Below, piece by piece: positions 8,623-16,289 of a DNA stretch of 64,000 bases. The stretch is from positions 1-64,000 of the forward strand of contig DISZ01000009.1 of the NCBI GenBank assembly GCA_002422085.1, written 5' to 3'. The DNA is from Rhodobacteraceae bacterium UBA6197 (GTDB lineage Bacteria > Pseudomonadota > Alphaproteobacteria > Rhodobacterales > Rhodobacteraceae). Position 1 is the first letter of the stretch, and each line of letters opens with the position of its first letter. The translations under genes and the position numbers were made by a program. The notes beneath the pieces were generated by a model. That model made no database searches. It saw only the letters and a program-made list of their open reading frames with translations, and was not told where the DNA came from.

Positions 8623-9699
8623 ATGAAACCGTCCCTGACCGAGATCTATGATGCCCGCGTGGCTGCTGGCAGCTTGCATGCCGACAGCGCGCAGCGGGCC
8701 GCGCTGCCCTTTTTGGAAGCTGTGCGGGCAACGTTGGAATTGCCGCCGAAAAAGGCCGGGCTGTTCGGTTTCTTTGCCAAGCCAGAGCCGGCGGCGAAGG
8801 GGCTTTATCTTTGGGGCGGGGTCGGGCGCGGCAAATCGATGCTGATGGATCTGTTCCATGAAACGGTCGATATTCCGGCCAAACGTCGGGTGCATTTTCA
8901 CGCCTTCATGCAAGAGGTGCAAAGCCGCCTGCACGAGGCGCGAAAGACCGGCGTTCAGGACGCGATCCGCCCGGTGGCCGCTACCATAGCCCAGACCGCG
9001 CGGCTGCTATGTTTTGACGAGATGCAGATCACCGATATTGCGGATGCGATGATTGTCGGGCGGCTGTTCGAGTATCTGTTCGATCTGGGTGTGACCGTGG
9101 TCACCACCTCGAACCGCGAACCCGAGGCGCTTTATCTGAACGGGCTGAACCGGGCGCTATTCCTGCCTTTCATCGACCTGATCGAGGCGCGGATGACGGT
9201 TTGTCCGTTGGAAAGTGAAACCGACTATCGCCAGCATCGGCTGCAAGGGGCACAGGTCTATTTTACCCCGGCGGGGCATGCGGCCTCGGCGTCGATTGGC
9301 GAGATCTGGCAGGACTTGACGGCGGGGGGTGTGGCAGAGCCCCTGCATCTGATGGTCAAGGGCCGCGATGTGGTCTTGCCGGCGCACCACGACGGGGTGG
9401 CGCGGGTCTCATTTTGGGATCTGTGCGGCGCACCTCTGGGCCCGGCGGATTTTCTGGCGGTGGCGGATGCGGTGCGGGTGCTGATCCTTGAAGGGATACC
9501 GCATCTATCCTCCGCGAACTTCAACGAGGCGAAACGTTTCGTGACGCTGATTGACGCGCTTTATGAAGCCAAAGTGCGGCTGATCTGTTCGGCCGCCGAT
9601 CTGCCCGAGCGGCTTTACACCGAGGGCGAGGGCAGCTTTGAGTTTGAGCGCACGGCAAGCCGTTTGCGCGAAATGCAAGGTGCCGGCTGGGGCACCTAG
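8623..9699 (+). CDS. zapE: Cell division protein ZapE (AFG1-like ATPase)
   Basis: A 358-aa P-loop ATPase of the AFG1/ZapE family, which associates with the division ring in proteobacteria and with inner-membrane quality control in mitochondria. Walker A is WGGVGRGKSMLMD (about residue 66) and is followed by the family motif RVHFHAFMQEV. Walker B is LLCFDEMQITD. The R-finger region contains VTTSNREPEALY. The ATG giving MKPSLTEIYD fits family N-termini and follows a G-rich site; 48 upstream in-frame codons are ignored. It is divergent from the TIM-barrel gene and convergent with folC. Confidence 0.92.
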   Translation: MKPSLTEIYDARVAAGSLHADSAQRAALPFLEAVRATLELPPKKAGLFGFFAKPEPAAKGLYLWGGVGRGKSMLMDLFHETVDIPAKRRVHFHAFMQEVQSRLHEARKTGVQDAIRPVAATIAQTARLLCFDEMQITDIADAMIVGRLFEYLFDLGVTVVTTSNREPEALYLNGLNRALFLPFIDLIEARMTVCPLESETDYRQHRLQGAQVYFTPAGHAASASIGEIWQDLTAGGVAEPLHLMVKGRDVVLPAHHDGVARVSFWDLCGAPLGPADFLAVADAVRVLILEGIPHLSSANFNEAKRFVTLIDALYEAKVRLICSAADLPERLYTEGEGSFEFERTASRLREMQGAGWGT

Positions 9700-9767
9700 A
9701 CCCGGCTCGGGCGCGCCGATGGTGCGGCGGGGCCAAGCGCGGCCCGCTTGCGCAACAGAAGTTTGGC

Positions 9768-11039
9768 TTAGCCGTTGTCGCGCAACACCTGGCCCGCAAG
9801 GTAAAGCGACCCGCAGATCAGAATCCGGGCCAGGGGATCGGCGGCGGTGATTGTCTGCACCGCGGTCAGAACATCGGGGGCAGTGGTGGCGGCAAAGCCC
9901 GCCGCCAGCGCCGCGGCCTTGGTTGTCTCGGCGGGCAGGGTGTTCGGCTCGCCGGGGATCGAGACGGCGACAAGGCCTGTGGCGTGGCGGGCGAGGGGTG
10001 TCAGATAGCCCGCGATATCCTTGGTGTTCAGCATCCCGACGATCAGATGGGTGGGGCGCACGGGCATCCGCGCCAATGTGGCGGCGACGGCCAGGCCGCC
10101 GGCTGGATTGTGGCCGCCATCAAGCCAGATTTCAGCCTGTGGTGCCGCGTCTGTCAGCGGCCCATGGCGCAGGCGTTGCATCCGTGCGGGCCATTCGGCG
10201 CGGCTGACGGCGGCCTCGCAAGCGGCGGTATCGGCACCAAGTGCGCGCAACGCGGCCAGGGCTGCGCCGGCGTTCTGGATCTGATGTGGCCCCGGCAGGT
10301 TGGGCAGAGGCAGGTCCAGCAGCCCCGACTCGTCTTGGAAGATCAACCGACCGCGCTCTTCGGTCGCGTGCCAGTGTTGACCCGACGCCAGAAGCGGCGC
10401 GCCAAGCCGGGCGGCGCGCGATTCGATCACGGCAAGTCCGGCATCTTGTTGCGGACCAACCACGCAGGGAACACCGCGTTTCAGGATGCCGGCCTTTTCG
10501 CCCGCGATTTCTTCGAGGGTGTCGCCCAGATATTGCTGATGGTCGATCGACACCGGGGTGATGATCGTCAGCGCCGGCCGATCAATGACATTGGTTGCAT
10601 CCAGACGCCCGCCGAGGCCAACCTCGAGCAAGGTATAGTCGGCCTTGGTGCGGGCAAAGGCCAGCAGAGCGGCGCAGGTGGTGATTTCGAAAAAGGTGAT
10701 CGGCATGCCGTCGTTGGCGGCCTCGCATTCGTCCAGCAGCGCGGCAAGGGTGGATTCGGGGATGATTTCCCCGGCAAGGCGAATCCGTTCGTGAAAGCGG
10801 GCCAGATGCGGCGAGGTATAGGCGTGCACGGTCTTGCCCATCGCTTCAAGTCCGGCGCGAATCATCGCCTGGGTCGAGCCCTTGCCGTTGGTTCCGGCGA
10901 TGTGGATCACCGCCGGTATGTTCCGTTCGGGGTGGCCAAGTGTTTCCAGCAACCGGTACATCCGGTCGAGAGTAAGGTCGATGATCTTGGGGTGCAGTGA
11001 CATCAGGCGGGTGAGGATGACGTCTGAAGTCTGGGGCAT
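9768..11039 (-). CDS. folC: Bifunctional folylpolyglutamate/dihydrofolate synthase FolC
   Basis: Adds glutamate to dihydropteroate and to folates. The 423-aa protein has the Mur-ligase-type P-loop HIAGTNGKGST (about residues 47-57), the TSPHLARFHERI motif and the ITPVSIDHQQYLGDT segment with its conserved His. IWLDGGHNPAG marks the C-terminal Rossmann domain. It lies downstream of accD on the same strand with only a repeat element between, so accD-folC is probably one operon, as in other Rhodobacteraceae. The start is the ATG of MPQTSDVIL; an ATG 12 codons further in is possible. Confidence 0.94.
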   Translation of the reverse strand: MPQTSDVILTRLMSLHPKIIDLTLDRMYRLLETLGHPERNIPAVIHIAGTNGKGSTQAMIRAGLEAMGKTVHAYTSPHLARFHERIRLAGEIIPESTLAALLDECEAANDGMPITFFEITTCAALLAFARTKADYTLLEVGLGGRLDATNVIDRPALTIITPVSIDHQQYLGDTLEEIAGEKAGILKRGVPCVVGPQQDAGLAVIESRAARLGAPLLASGQHWHATEERGRLIFQDESGLLDLPLPNLPGPHQIQNAGAALAALRALGADTAACEAAVSRAEWPARMQRLRHGPLTDAAPQAEIWLDGGHNPAGGLAVAATLARMPVRPTHLIVGMLNTKDIAGYLTPLARHATGLVAVSIPGEPNTLPAETTKAAALAAGFAATTAPDVLTAVQTITAADPLARILICGSLYLAGQVLRDNG

Positions 11040-11076
11040 GAAGGACCTATGGCGCTGCGCGGCGAGGAAGAGGAAA

Positions 11077-11145
11077 GGGGGCTGTCTGCCCCCCTCTGGG
11101 CTGACGCCCATTCACCCCCCGAGGATATTTCGGCAAAGGTGAAAG
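11077..11145 (-). repeat. Type-B intergenic repeat (two nested hairpins), copy 1
   Basis: Read on the minus strand it begins right after the accD stop: an AT-rich core (GCCGAAATATCC), a run of six G, a first hairpin TGGGC-GTCA-GCCCA, then GAGGGGGGC and a second hairpin of GGGGGC/GCCCCC with a 5-base loop. The same order recurs at 18377-18437 and 59062-59126 with different but still complementary stem sequences. It separates accD from folC. Confidence 0.75.
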
Positions 11146-12096
11146 TTATTTCTTTTCAACCTTGGTCTTGGGGGTAACGGGGGTATCGGCTACTGCAATC
11201 GGTGCCACGTCAGTTTTGGGCGCGGGCAGATCACCAGCGACTGCGGGCGATTGACGGGTCAACATCCGCAAGATCGCGACAAGCTCGTCGCGCATTTTCC
11301 GGCGATGGGTGACGCGGTCGAGCATGCCGTGATCCAGCAGGTATTCAGCGCGCTGGAAACCTTCGGGAAGCTTTTCGCGGATCGTCTGTTCGATCACGCG
11401 CGGGCCGGCAAAACAGATCAACGCGCCCGGTTCGGCAATATGCACATCGCCCAGCATCGCGTATGAGGCGGTGACGCCGCCAGTGGTCGGGTGGGTCAGA
11501 ACGACGATATAGGGCAATCTGGCTTCGCGCAGAAGTTCGACCGCAACGGTGGTGCGCGGCATCTGCATCAATGACAGGATGCCCTCTTGCATCCGCGCCC
11601 CGCCTGCGGCGGAAAACAGCACCAGAGGGCGCTTGAGCTTTACCGCCCGTTCGGCGGCGGCGATGATCGCGTTGCCGACATACATGCCCATCGAGCCTGC
11701 CATGAAGGAAAAATCCTGGGCCGCGGCGATGATCGGGGTTCGGCCGATTTCACCTTCAGCAACCAGCATCGCCTCTTTTTCCGCCGTGGCCTTCTGGGCG
11801 GCTTTCAACCGATCGGGGTATTTCTTCTGATCGCGAAAGCCCAAGGGATCGGTGATCGGTTCAGGAACCTTGACCTCGACGAAGACGCCGCCATCGAACA
11901 GCGCGGCAAAGCGTTCGCGTGGCGTGAAGTTCATGTGGTGGTCGCAATTGGTGCAAACGTTGAGATTTTCGGACAGTTCGCGGTGAAACAGCATGGTCCC
12001 GCATTCGGGGCATTTGGTCCAGAGATTGTCCGGCACCTCGCGGCGGGAAAAGAGCGAGTTGATCTTGGGTCGGACGTAGTTCGAGATCCAGTTCAT
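11146..12096 (-). CDS. accD: Acetyl-CoA carboxylase carboxyltransferase subunit beta AccD
   Basis: Beta half of the carboxyltransferase that makes malonyl-CoA for fatty-acid synthesis. The 316-aa protein has the N-terminal zinc ribbon CxxC...CxxC (C29, C32, C48, C51) and the crotonase-like core, including SFMAGSMGMYVGNAI, FSAAGGARMQEG and THPTTGGVTASYAMLGD. The C-terminus is a Pro/Lys/Val-rich tail (VTPKTKVEKK), as often seen in Rhodobacteraceae. It is followed by folC; the upstream neighbour on the same strand is a CPBP protease 87 bases away. Confidence 0.96.
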   Translation of the reverse strand: MNWISNYVRPKINSLFSRREVPDNLWTKCPECGTMLFHRELSENLNVCTNCDHHMNFTPRERFAALFDGGVFVEVKVPEPITDPLGFRDQKKYPDRLKAAQKATAEKEAMLVAEGEIGRTPIIAAAQDFSFMAGSMGMYVGNAIIAAAERAVKLKRPLVLFSAAGGARMQEGILSLMQMPRTTVAVELLREARLPYIVVLTHPTTGGVTASYAMLGDVHIAEPGALICFAGPRVIEQTIREKLPEGFQRAEYLLDHGMLDRVTHRRKMRDELVAILRMLTRQSPAVAGDLPAPKTDVAPIAVADTPVTPKTKVEKK

Positions 12097-12183
12097 CTGT
12101 TCAGCCCCGGTAGATGCAATCTGGCCTGAAATAGTCTGGGCGGGTGGGAATTGCAATCAAGGCTTCGCTTCGGCGCAACAGCT

Positions 12184-13107
12184 TCAACGGCACAAGAATT
12201 GCCGGGCCAGCAGCCATGAGACCAACATGCTCATGAAATCGACCGCGAGGAAAGGGATGACTTGACCGGGGTCGCGGGTGTTGATGACAAGGTTGAACAG
12301 CGCCAGCCCGTCAAGATTGCCATACAGACCGACAAGGAAAATGGCCGAGAAATTGGTGGCAAAGTGAAAGCCAAGTGCCGCACCCAAATTTCCGGTTCGA
12401 GCGGTCAGATCGGCGGCGAAAAGCCCGAACAGGGTCGCCCAAAGGGCCATCAACGACGCGTTCCGGCCGAATTCGGCGGGCGCGTAGTGCAGGGCGCCAA
12501 ACAGCATCGAGGGCAGCACTGCCCAGGCTAGCGGCGCTTGAAAACGGGCGGCAAGTTGTTGTTGCAGATAGCCGCGAAACAGCAGCTCTTCGCTGCCGAT
12601 CTGGATCAGAAGACCGGGAAGTGCCAGTGGGAGCCAAACCAGAAGCTGACCGACGGTCAGGTGGCGGCCGACTTCGGGGGCCAGGGCGCTTAGCGGCAAA
12701 AGCACAACCCAAAGCGCCAGGATCGGCAGCGCAGTGTGCAGGAAATCGGACAAGGCTTGCGGCAAGGGGCCAAACAGGGTGATCCCGCTGCGGCCATGCA
12801 AGAGGCGTGTGACAACAAACACCGCGCCACCCATTGCCGCAAAGCTGAAAAGCAGCATTGTCAGCGCTTGCGGGGTGCTGCCCGACGCGATGCCTTGAGA
12901 CAGACGCGCCGCTGTCCAAGGCCCCCAGACCCGTTCCACAAACTGGAAGAACGAAATGATGGCCATAAGGTAAAGGGCGCCGATCAACACGGTGCCAAGG
13001 ACGCTGCGCCAAAGCTCGGTTCTGGGGCGCGCGGCGGCGGCAAAGCGGGTCAACGGCGCATAGGCCGGTGGTCGCGCGAGCAGCAAGCCCGAAAGGCGGA
13101 TCGGCAT
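12184..13107 (-). CDS. CPBP-family intramembrane glutamic endopeptidase-like protein
   Basis: A 307-aa polytopic membrane protein with about eight hydrophobic segments and the CPBP (CAAX/Abi) signatures: EELLFRGYLQ (E173, E174, R178), FGALHY (H207) and a third-motif His in LGFHFATNF. The EExxxR and His residues needed for catalysis in the Rce1/CPBP superfamily are all present. Bacterial members process or protect against peptides, or act as scaffolds; the substrate is unknown here. The ATG of MPIRLSG follows an AAAGGACAG-type site. Confidence 0.85.
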   Translation of the reverse strand: MPIRLSGLLLARPPAYAPLTRFAAAARPRTELWRSVLGTVLIGALYLMAIISFFQFVERVWGPWTAARLSQGIASGSTPQALTMLLFSFAAMGGAVFVVTRLLHGRSGITLFGPLPQALSDFLHTALPILALWVVLLPLSALAPEVGRHLTVGQLLVWLPLALPGLLIQIGSEELLFRGYLQQQLAARFQAPLAWAVLPSMLFGALHYAPAEFGRNASLMALWATLFGLFAADLTARTGNLGAALGFHFATNFSAIFLVGLYGNLDGLALFNLVINTRDPGQVIPFLAVDFMSMLVSWLLARQFLCR

Positions 13108-13244
13108 GGTCTGTCCTTTGAGGCGGCGAATTGCCACGATGCTAGGGCCGTGGTCAGGCCGGCGCAATCATCGCTGTCGGTGGGGTGCGTCGGTGTTCGA
13201 CCGGGTCAAGGTGCCGTGCGACGCGCGTTCGGGGGGGCGGGTTG

Positions 13245-14171
13245 TTACGGCGTGGCACCCTTGTGCGGCGGCGCATAACCCAGTGCCGCGAAATCCGCGA
13301 CATAGAGCCGGGTGATGGCAACGCAGGCCCCGGGTGTCAGCAGGGTGCTTTGGCGAGGGTCTTCGCGGGTCCGGTTCATCCGGGGCAGGGCTGTCAGGCG
13401 GTCCAGGCATTCGGGCGGCATCCCCGATGCGGCAAGGCCCGGCAGCAGGTCCTGATCCAGCGTTTCCAAGCGAAACAGGCGATCATAGGTCAGTTGTTGC
13501 AGCCCCAGAAGGCCAGATTGCGCGGCGTAGTGAATGTCAAACTCGGTTCCATGGCGGCCCAGTCCCGACAGGAAATGCTCAAAGCCCAGAAGCCGTTGCA
13601 TATGGCGATTGCCACGGGTCACGTCGGGCCAGGCCTTCGGGCCTTCGGCCAACTGGCACAGCTTGCCCCACACATAGGCCAGCCGTGCATGGCGTTTGGC
13701 ATAGCGGTTGAGCTTGTTGAAGTAATTCGAGATCAGCCGGTCGGTCGGATCGCGCACCACGGCAAGCAGTCGAAATCCGGGGTTTGCGGCGCGCGCGGCG
13801 ATCAGGTCAGCCAAGGTGCCGTCGATGATCGAAAGCCCCTTGGTGGCCATTTCCGCCGTGCTGTCCGGGGTGCGGCGGAAACTGCGCGGCGCGCGGGCGG
13901 CCTCGGGCAGGCCAGCCAAAATCAGGAAGGTCGAGATCAGGCTTGTCGAGCCACATTTCGGGGTCAACACGAACAGCAACCGCGACGGCAAGTGGGTTAT
14001 CAGGGTCAGCGGCTTGTCCAAGGTCTTCGGTCCGAGCTGGGGCGTGGCGGGTTGCGGCAAGACTAGCCGCCTCGGCCCACATCCGCAATCAAGCTTGCCC
14101 CCTTGGCCCCTGCGCATTATCCCCGTGCGAAACGAACTTTCGGAAGTGCCGATGCCGATCAGCCGCGCCAT
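13245..14171 (-). CDS. Sulfotransferase family protein
   Basis: A 308-aa protein with both PAPS-binding signatures of sulfotransferases: LLFVLTPKCGSTSLIS (5'-phosphosulfate loop) about 60 residues in, and LLAVVRDPTDRLISNYFNK (3'-phosphate motif). It resembles the Sulfotransfer_2/carbohydrate sulfotransferase type and probably sulfates a surface glycan or small metabolite. The acceptor is unknown, and no polysaccharide cluster adjoins it. The start is uncertain: the ATG of MARLIGIG is used, but an ATG 18 codons in also has a plausible ribosome site. It is divergent from the lipoprotein gene. Confidence 0.75.
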   Translation of the reverse strand: MARLIGIGTSESSFRTGIMRRGQGGKLDCGCGPRRLVLPQPATPQLGPKTLDKPLTLITHLPSRLLFVLTPKCGSTSLISTFLILAGLPEAARAPRSFRRTPDSTAEMATKGLSIIDGTLADLIAARAANPGFRLLAVVRDPTDRLISNYFNKLNRYAKRHARLAYVWGKLCQLAEGPKAWPDVTRGNRHMQRLLGFEHFLSGLGRHGTEFDIHYAAQSGLLGLQQLTYDRLFRLETLDQDLLPGLAASGMPPECLDRLTALPRMNRTREDPRQSTLLTPGACVAITRLYVADFAALGYAPPHKGATP

Positions 14172-14226
14172 CCCATCGAAGCCTTTCTTGTGCCGTTTGG
14201 TCACGCGCCTTGCGCTATCCGGCGCA

Positions 14227-14877
14227 ATGCGGTGCAAGCACCCTGATAGGGTTTTGGGTTGGAACAGGATCCGGCGGCAACACGGGGTGCCGGGCTTGGC
14301 GCTGGTGCTTTGTATCGGCCTTGCGGGTTGCGGGATGCCCGGCATCGGCCCCTCGGCGCCGCGCAGCGTGCGGGTGGCGGACGGCACTTTGGTGCTGACC
14401 GCTCCGAAAGGGTTTTGTGTTGACCAAAAGGCCAGCCGTGCCGATGGCAGCTTTGTGCTGTTTGGCAATTGTGCGGCGCTATCGGGCAACCCGCTGTTGC
14501 CGCAGCCGGCTCAGCCGGTGGTATTGACGGCGGCGGTCAGCGCACCGGCGTCGGGGCCGGTGGCCGACGCCTTGCCGCAGATGGAGGCGTTCTTCCGCTC
14601 TGAGGCCGGGCGTGCGGCGCTGAGCCGGGTGGGCAAGGCCGAGACGGTCAAAGTGCTTGAGACGGGCCGCAATGGTGAAGTGCTGTTGGTCCATTTGCGG
14701 GACACGGCCGAGTTCAGCGGGCCAAGGGTCGCCCCCGAATACTGGCGTGCTTTTACCGGGGGTGCGGGGCGAATTCTGTCGCTTTCGGTGTTGCCCCTGC
14801 GCGACCGGCCGATCACAGACGCGAGTCAGCGAGAGCTGATTCTGGCGTTCGCGGGCTGGATCCGGGCGGCGAATTGA
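14227..14877 (+). CDS. Predicted lipoprotein of unknown function
   Basis: A 216-aa product with a basic N-terminus, a hydrophobic stretch (GLALVLCIGLAGC) and a lipobox cysteine at residue 35, so probably lipid-anchored. The mature part has no motif I recognise; it has alternating beta-like segments (SVRVADGTLVLTAPKGFCVD, VKVLETGRNGEVLLVHL) and two further cysteines. An internal GTG just before the hydrophobic core would give a shorter signal peptide and is a reasonable alternative start. It is divergent from the sulfotransferase and sits upstream of the DUF6478-like gene. Confidence 0.65.
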   Translation: MRCKHPDRVLGWNRIRRQHGVPGLALVLCIGLAGCGMPGIGPSAPRSVRVADGTLVLTAPKGFCVDQKASRADGSFVLFGNCAALSGNPLLPQPAQPVVLTAAVSAPASGPVADALPQMEAFFRSEAGRAALSRVGKAETVKVLETGRNGEVLLVHLRDTAEFSGPRVAPEYWRAFTGGAGRILSLSVLPLRDRPITDASQRELILAFAGWIRAAN

Positions 14878-14960
14878 GCTTGCGACAGGCTTTGCGGGCC
14901 TTTCCGCAACGAAAACCGACCAAATGCGCAAAAATATCGCGGTTTACCCCCCTTCCGGTT

Positions 14961-14989
14961 TTGCGCAAACGAAACGATAAGAGTTAACT
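14961..14989 (+). promoter_or_regulatory. Candidate sigma-70 promoter for the DUF6478-like operon
   Basis: TTGCGC (-35) and TTAACT (-10) are separated by 17 bases in a locally AT-rich stretch, 46 bases upstream of the next start codon. Only partial matches to consensus, so this is a candidate. Confidence 0.35.
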
Positions 14990-15035
14990 GTTTCTACTGG
15001 CGTAACGATTACCCCCCTGAACCGTTCGGGAGAAA

Positions 15036-15809
15036 ATGAGCAAGAATTCAAGTTCACTGCTGGACCGGCTGCTGCAAAAACGCGCGCAGGCCCGTTGGGC
15101 GCGGGCGGCACGTCAAGCCGAGGGGCTGGACCTGTCTGTGCTGCGCGGGCTTCGGTCCGATGCGCGGCATTTGCGGCGGGCGCTGGATCGGGTGCTGCAC
15201 GTGGCTGATGCGCGGCTGGCGCTGCCGTTGATCGGTGCGGACGCGATCAAGCGCCCCTTGGGCACCGACTGGGCATGGCGCCCCAATTTGTGGCGCGGAC
15301 CCGTGGTGCCAGCGGGAGTCGCTTCGGCGGAAAGCCGGACGACGATGGGCGATCAGGCTACGGTATTTCATGATTGCAAAATGTCCGAACTGACGCTGCG
15401 CCAGATCCGCAATACACGCGAAGAGGACATCGCGCCCTTTGGCTTGCGGATGGATGTGTTCCGGTTTGACGGTTCGTTCCTGTCGGTGGTGATCGACTTG
15501 CCGAAAGAAGCGGTGCAGGGGTTGCGTCTGAACCATCTGATCCGGCTGGATTGTGTGGTCGAAACCGAAAAACCGCTTGAGATCTTTGCCCGGTTGAATG
15601 TGAAGCACGGCCCCAATACCGAACAGGTGGTGCGTGAGTTGCCGATTTCCGAGGGCGCGACCTGGGTCGAGTTTGATCTGGCCTATACCAAGATGAACGA
15701 AAAGCGGGTGGAAAAGGCGTGGGTAGATCTGATCTTTGAAGGCCCGCAGATGAATCAGATCGTGGTGCGTGATCTGACGTTCTCGCGCCATCCGCGAGCC
15801 GAGATTTGA
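15036..15809 (+). CDS. DUF6478-like conserved protein
   Basis: A 257-aa soluble protein. From memory it matches the Rhodobacterales-restricted DUF6478 family. The first 60 residues are a basic, helical region (SSLLDRLLQKRAQARWARAA), followed by a beta-rich domain in which DVFRFDGSFLSVVIDLP and LPISEGATWVEFDLAY stand out. No catalytic motif, signal peptide or membrane span is visible. The next gene starts 8 bases after its stop on the same strand, so the two are an operon. Function unknown. Confidence 0.7.
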   Translation: MSKNSSSLLDRLLQKRAQARWARAARQAEGLDLSVLRGLRSDARHLRRALDRVLHVADARLALPLIGADAIKRPLGTDWAWRPNLWRGPVVPAGVASAESRTTMGDQATVFHDCKMSELTLRQIRNTREEDIAPFGLRMDVFRFDGSFLSVVIDLPKEAVQGLRLNHLIRLDCVVETEKPLEIFARLNVKHGPNTEQVVRELPISEGATWVEFDLAYTKMNEKRVEKAWVDLIFEGPQMNQIVVRDLTFSRHPRAEI

Positions 15810-15817
15810 GGGGCATC

Positions 15818-16180
15818 ATGACATTCAAGCTGGAACTATCGCGGATCAGGGCGGGGCGCTGGGAAGGCGTGTTGGCCGGATCAGAGAAACCTGCCTGCGA
15901 AGTCGTCTATCAAGAACGCGCCTTGCCGAACCTCGAGATCGCAGCGCAAGGCGAGGGGCGTTGGCGTCTGAGCCTGCCGATACCGCCCGAAGTGCTTGGT
16001 GACGGGGTGCAGAGCTTCGTGATTTCGGAAGTGGGCAGTGGCGCGCGGTTGGGACATTTCACGATCGTCACGGGCGTGCCGCTTGAAGACGATATCCGCG
16101 CCGAGGTGGATCTGCTTCGAGCCGAGCTGGATATGCTCAAGCGAGCATTTCGCCGGCATTGCGTGGAAACCGGCGCCTGA
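15818..16180 (+). CDS. Small conserved protein paired with the DUF6478-like gene
   Basis: A 120-aa protein with a beta-rich first 80 residues (GRWRLSLPIPPEVLGDG) and a C-terminal amphipathic helix (LLRAELDMLKRAF) that could form a coiled coil. The ATG has a GAGGGG ribosome site overlapping the end of the preceding gene. No family is recognised. The close coupling suggests that it acts with the upstream product, possibly as a binding partner; this is inference from position only. Confidence 0.6.
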   Translation: MTFKLELSRIRAGRWEGVLAGSEKPACEVVYQERALPNLEIAAQGEGRWRLSLPIPPEVLGDGVQSFVISEVGSGARLGHFTIVTGVPLEDDIRAEVDLLRAELDMLKRAFRRHCVETGA

Positions 16181-16213
16181 CAGACGCCGCGGGCGCAGCT
16201 GCGGGGGGCGGAT

Positions 16214-16247
16214 GCCTCCGGCGGGGATATTTGGGCGAAGATGAAAG
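16214..16247 (+). repeat. Type-A intergenic repeat, single unit
   Basis: A single copy of the GCCTCCGGCGGGGATATTT...CGAAGATGAAAG unit, lying between a plus-strand gene end and the fadH end (convergent). The same unit occurs at six further loci in this window, singly or as inverted pairs. Confidence 0.8.
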
Positions 16248-16289
16248 CGCGCGGGGTCTTGGGCTGATCTGGTCCCAGGTGGGTGCGGA

